From positions 16,247,001 to 16,311,000 of the forward strand of contig OY756966.1 in the NCBI GenBank assembly GCA_963580455.1: a stretch of 64,000 nucleotides of DNA. Direction: 5' to 3'. Position 1 is the first letter of the stretch. Every line of letters starts with the position of its first letter. The translations under genes were made by a program, and so were the position numbers. This stretch comes from Euonymus europaeus. Its lineage: Eukaryota > Streptophyta > Magnoliopsida > Celastrales > Celastraceae. Positions 60,937-64,000 of this stretch are shown here, one piece after another. Under the pieces are notes generated by a model that was given only the letters and a program-made list of their open reading frames with translations, was not told where the DNA came from and did no database searches.

Positions 60937-63900
60937 AAGTTGCTCAACTCTTTCTATGGTGGAGCTTTTAACGGTTTTATCCATTTGTCATAGAAAGTTG
61001 GTGTTTTGGCATCGAAATAATGTAGGAAGCTTATACTCGTAAAATTTGACATAGAAGAACAATAAAAAGTCTATCCCGAGCAACTTTGATAGTCCGAAGT
61101 TGCTCAACTCTCTCTATGGAGGAGCTTTTAACGGTTTTGTTTATTTGTCTTAGAGAGTTGGTGTTTTGGCATGGAAATAATGTTGGAAGCTTATACTCGT
61201 TAAATTTGACATAGAAGAACAATTAAAAGTCTATCCCGAGCAATTTTGATAGTCCGAAGTTGCTCAACTCTCTCTATGTTGGAGCTTTTAACGGTTTTCT
61301 CTATTTGTCATAGAAAGTTGGTGTTTTGGCATCGAAATAATGTAGGAAGCTTATACTCGTTAAATTTGACATAGAAGAACAATAAAAAGTCTATCCCGAG
61401 CAATTTTGATAGTTCGAAGTTGCTCAACTCTTTCTATGGTGGAGCTTTTAACGGTTTTATCTATTTGTCATAGAAAGTTGGTGTTTTGGCATCGAAATAA
61501 TGTAGGAAGCTTATACTCGTAAAATTTGACATAGAAGAACAATAAAATGTCTATCCCGAGCAACTTTGATAGTCCGAAGTTGCTCAACTCTCTCTATGGA
61601 GGAGCTTTTAACGGTTTTGTCCAGTTGTCCTGGAAAGTTGGTGTTTTGGCATCGAAATAATGTAGGAAGCTTATACTCGTAAAAGTTGACATAGAAGAAC
61701 AATAAAAAGTCTATCCCGAGCAACTTTGATAGTCCGTAGTTGCTCAACTCTCTCTATGGAGGAGCTTTTAACGGTTTTGTCCATTTGTCATAGAAAGTTG
61801 GTGTTTTGGCATCGAAATAATTTAGGAAGCTTATACTCGTTAAATTTGACATAGAAGAACAATAAAAAGTCTATCCCGAGCAATTTTGATAGTTCGAAGT
61901 TGCTCAACTCTTTCTATGGTGAAGCTTTTAACGGTTTTATCTATTTGTCATAGAAAGTTGGTGTTTTGGCATCGAAATAATGTAGGAAGCTTATACTCGT
62001 AAAATTTGACATAGAAGAACAATAAAAAGTCTATCCCGAGCAACTTTGATAGTCCGAAGTTGCTCAACTCTCTCTATGGAGGAGCTTTTAACGGTTTTGT
62101 CGATTTGTCATAGAAAGTTGGTGTTTTGGCATGGAAATAATGTAGGAAGCTTATACTCGTTAAATTTGACATAGAAGAACAATAAAAAGTCTATCGCGAG
62201 CAATTTTGATAGTCCGAAGTTGCTCAACTCTCTCTATGGAGGAGCTTTTAACGGTTTTGTCCATTTGTCATAGAAAGTTGGTGTTTTGGCGTTAAAATAA
62301 TGTAGGAAGCTTATACTGGTAAAGTTTGACATAGTAGAACAATAAAAAGTCTATCCCGAGCAACTTTGATTGTCCGAAGTTGCTCAACTCTTTCTATGGT
62401 GGAGCTTTTAACGATTTTATCTATTTGTCATAGAAAGTTGGTGTTTTGGCATCGAAATAATGTAGGAAGCTTATACTCGTAAAATTTGACATAGAAGAAC
62501 AATAAAAAGTCTATCCCGAGCAACTTTGATAGTCCGAAGTTGCTCAACTCTCTCTATGGAGGGGCTTTTAACGGTTTTGTCGATTTGTCATAGAAAGTTG
62601 GTGTTTTGGCATTGAAATAATGTAGGAAGCTTATACTCGTTAAATTTGACATAGAAGAACAATAAAAAGTCTATCCCGAGCAATTTTGATAGTCCGAAGT
62701 TGCTCAACTCTCTCTATGGAGGAGCTTTTAACGGTTTTGTCCATTTGTCATAGAAAGTTGGTGTTTTGGCGTTGAAATAATGTAGGAAGCTTATACTGGT
62801 AAAGTTTGACATAGTAGAACAATAAAAAGTCTATCCCGAGCAACTTTGATTGTCCGAAGTTGCTCAACTCTTTCTATAGTGGAGCTTTTAACGATTTTAT
62901 CTATTTGTCATAGAAAGTTGGTGTTTTGGCATCGAAATAATGTAGGAAGCTTATACTCGTAAAATTTGACATTGAAGAACAATAAAAAGTCTATCCGAGC
63001 AACTTTGATAGTCCGAAGTTGCTCAACTCTCTCTTTGGAGGAGCTTTTAACGGTTTTGTCCATTTGTCATAGAAAGTTGGTGTTTTGGCATCGAAATAAT
63101 GTAGGAAGCTTATACTCGTAAAATTTGACATAGAAGAACAATAAAAAGTATATCCCAAGCAACTTTGATAGTCCGAAGTTGCTCAACTCTCTCTATGGAG
63201 GAGCTTTTGACGGTTTTGTCCATTTGTCATTGAAAGTTGGTGTTTTGGCATCGAAATAATGTAGGAAGCTTATTCTCATAAAATTTGACATAGAAGAACA
63301 ATAAAAAGTCTATCCCGAGCAATTTGGATAGTCTGAAGTTGCTCAACTCTCTCTATGGAGGAGCTTTTAACGGTTTTATCTATTTGTCAAAGAAAGTTGG
63401 TGTTTTGGCATCGAAATAATGTAGGAAGCTTATACACGTAAAATTTGACATAGAAGAACAATAAAAAGTCTATCCCGAGCAACTTTGATAGTCCGAAGTT
63501 GCTCAACTCTCCCTATGGAGGAGCTTTTAACGGTTTTGTCGATTTGTCATAGAAAGTTGGTGTTTTGGCATTGAAATAATGTAGGAAGCTTATACTCGTT
63601 AAATTTGACATAGAAGAAAAATTAAAAAGTCTATCCCGAGCAATTTTGATAGTCCGAAGTTGCTCATTTCTCTCTATGGAGGAGCTTTTAACGGTTTTTT
63701 CCATTTGTCATAGAAAGTTGGTGTTTTGGCATCGAAATAATGTAGGGAGCTTATACTGGTAAAGTTTGACATAGTAGAACAATAAAAAGTCTATCCCGAA
63801 CAACTTTGATTGTTCGAAGTTGCTCATCTCTTTCTATGGTGGAGCTTTTAACGATTTTATCTATTTGTCATAGAAAGTTGGTGTTTTGGCATCGAAATAA

Positions 63901-64000
63901 TGTAGGAAGCTTATACTCGTAAAATTTGACATTGAAGAACAATAAAAAGTCTATCCCGAGCAACTTTGATAGTCCGAAGTTGCTCAACTCTCTCTTTGGA
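60937..64000. repeat. Right-edge mixed block
   Basis: The 959-bp type fades out by about 61,750 (last gtccagttgtcctgg monomer near 61619). A 480-bp (3-monomer) step then relates 62057-62536 to 62537-63016, for example ggcgttaaaataatg near 62289 and ggcgttgaaataatg near 62769. From about 63176 an A monomer and a partial B monomer appear. The sequence near 63490-63980 then resembles 4160-4660 closely, including a shared 1-bp insertion. It ends 24 bp into a monomer at the window edge. Confidence 0.75.

Larger units (their letters stand above)
1..64000. repeat. 160-bp satellite DNA array, whole window
   Basis: Head-to-tail tandem copies of a 160-bp monomer fill the window with no interruption, inversion, transposon or unique sequence. 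Anchoring on aagttgctca, monomers begin at 1, 161, 321 and so on, and the phase drifts by only 24 bp over 400 monomers. The base composition is AT-rich (about 63%). Neighbouring monomers differ at several positions, but blocks of monomers recur almost exactly, so the array is organised in higher-order repeats. Established knowledge: arrays of this monomer size, purity and organisation are typical of plant and animal centromeres. That this array is centromeric is inference; a pericentromeric or subtelomeric knob array would look similar. Family unrecognised. Confidence 0.98.

Noticed and set aside
1..64000. CRISPR array
   Set aside because: The repeats are contiguous 160-bp units with no unique spacers and no cas genes.
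1..64000. Assembly artefact generating the duplicated blocks
   Set aside because: Copies carry private differences and different junctions, so they are not simple duplicated contig sequence. Copy number still cannot be verified without reads.

Overview
The whole 64 kb window is one uninterrupted tandem satellite array. It is head-to-tail in a single orientation, with a monomer of 160 bp. I find no protein-coding gene, RNA gene, transposon, CRISPR array or unique sequence in it. Starting the monomer at the motif aagttgctca (position 1), the window holds 400 monomers (1-63976) plus 24 bp of the next. Every departure from strict 160-bp phase can be counted: 22 copies of one 159-bp variant, four other 1-bp deletions and two 1-bp insertions. 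The net is -24, exactly the observed phase at the right edge. The consensus is about 37% G+C (59 of 160, counted by hand), and nearly every monomer has one HindIII site (aagctt).

The organism is a eukaryote. Monomer length, homogeneity, purity and higher-order structure fit a centromeric or pericentromeric satellite, most likely of a flowering plant. From memory only, a short segment on the minus strand (ttcgatgccaaaacaccaac) resembles the ttcgactccaaaacactaac part of the Arabidopsis 178-bp centromere satellite. That is a weak hint of Brassicaceae or of shared plant-satellite motifs, not an identification.

Layout. 1-5.4 kb: mixed array with 1,280-, 1,600- and 2,721-bp segmental copies. 5.44-8.32 kb: a 1,439-bp (9-monomer) tandem duplication. 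8.13-17.81 kb: a 4,959-bp (31-monomer) tandem duplication, each half containing a nested 1,600-bp (10-monomer) duplication. 17.92-23.68 kb: a 2,880-bp (18-monomer) tandem duplication. 23.7-26.7 kb: a second copy of the 0.7-3.2 kb region, about 23.4 kb away. 26.7-30.5 kb: short 160-, 479- and 639-bp expansions. 30.55-36.9 kb: a 3,199-bp tandem duplication with an inner 1,120-bp (7-monomer) repeat. 33.91-48.46 kb: 2.6 copies of a 5,598-bp (35-monomer) higher-order repeat. 48.46-54.0 kb: a mosaic of pieces of that repeat. 54.0-55.5 kb: an older relative of the 38-39 kb segment. 55.5-60.94 kb: a very uniform 959/799-bp (6- and 5-monomer) higher-order repeat, including a 1,758-bp super-duplication. 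60.94-64 kb: decaying array that again resembles the left edge.

There are no genes acting together. The biology is array evolution by in-register unequal exchange and conversion, plus per-monomer DNA structure. Each monomer carries a 28-bp dyad with 9-bp arms and a run of A/T tracts at about 10-bp spacing. These are the best candidates for a role in chromatin or kinetochore function.
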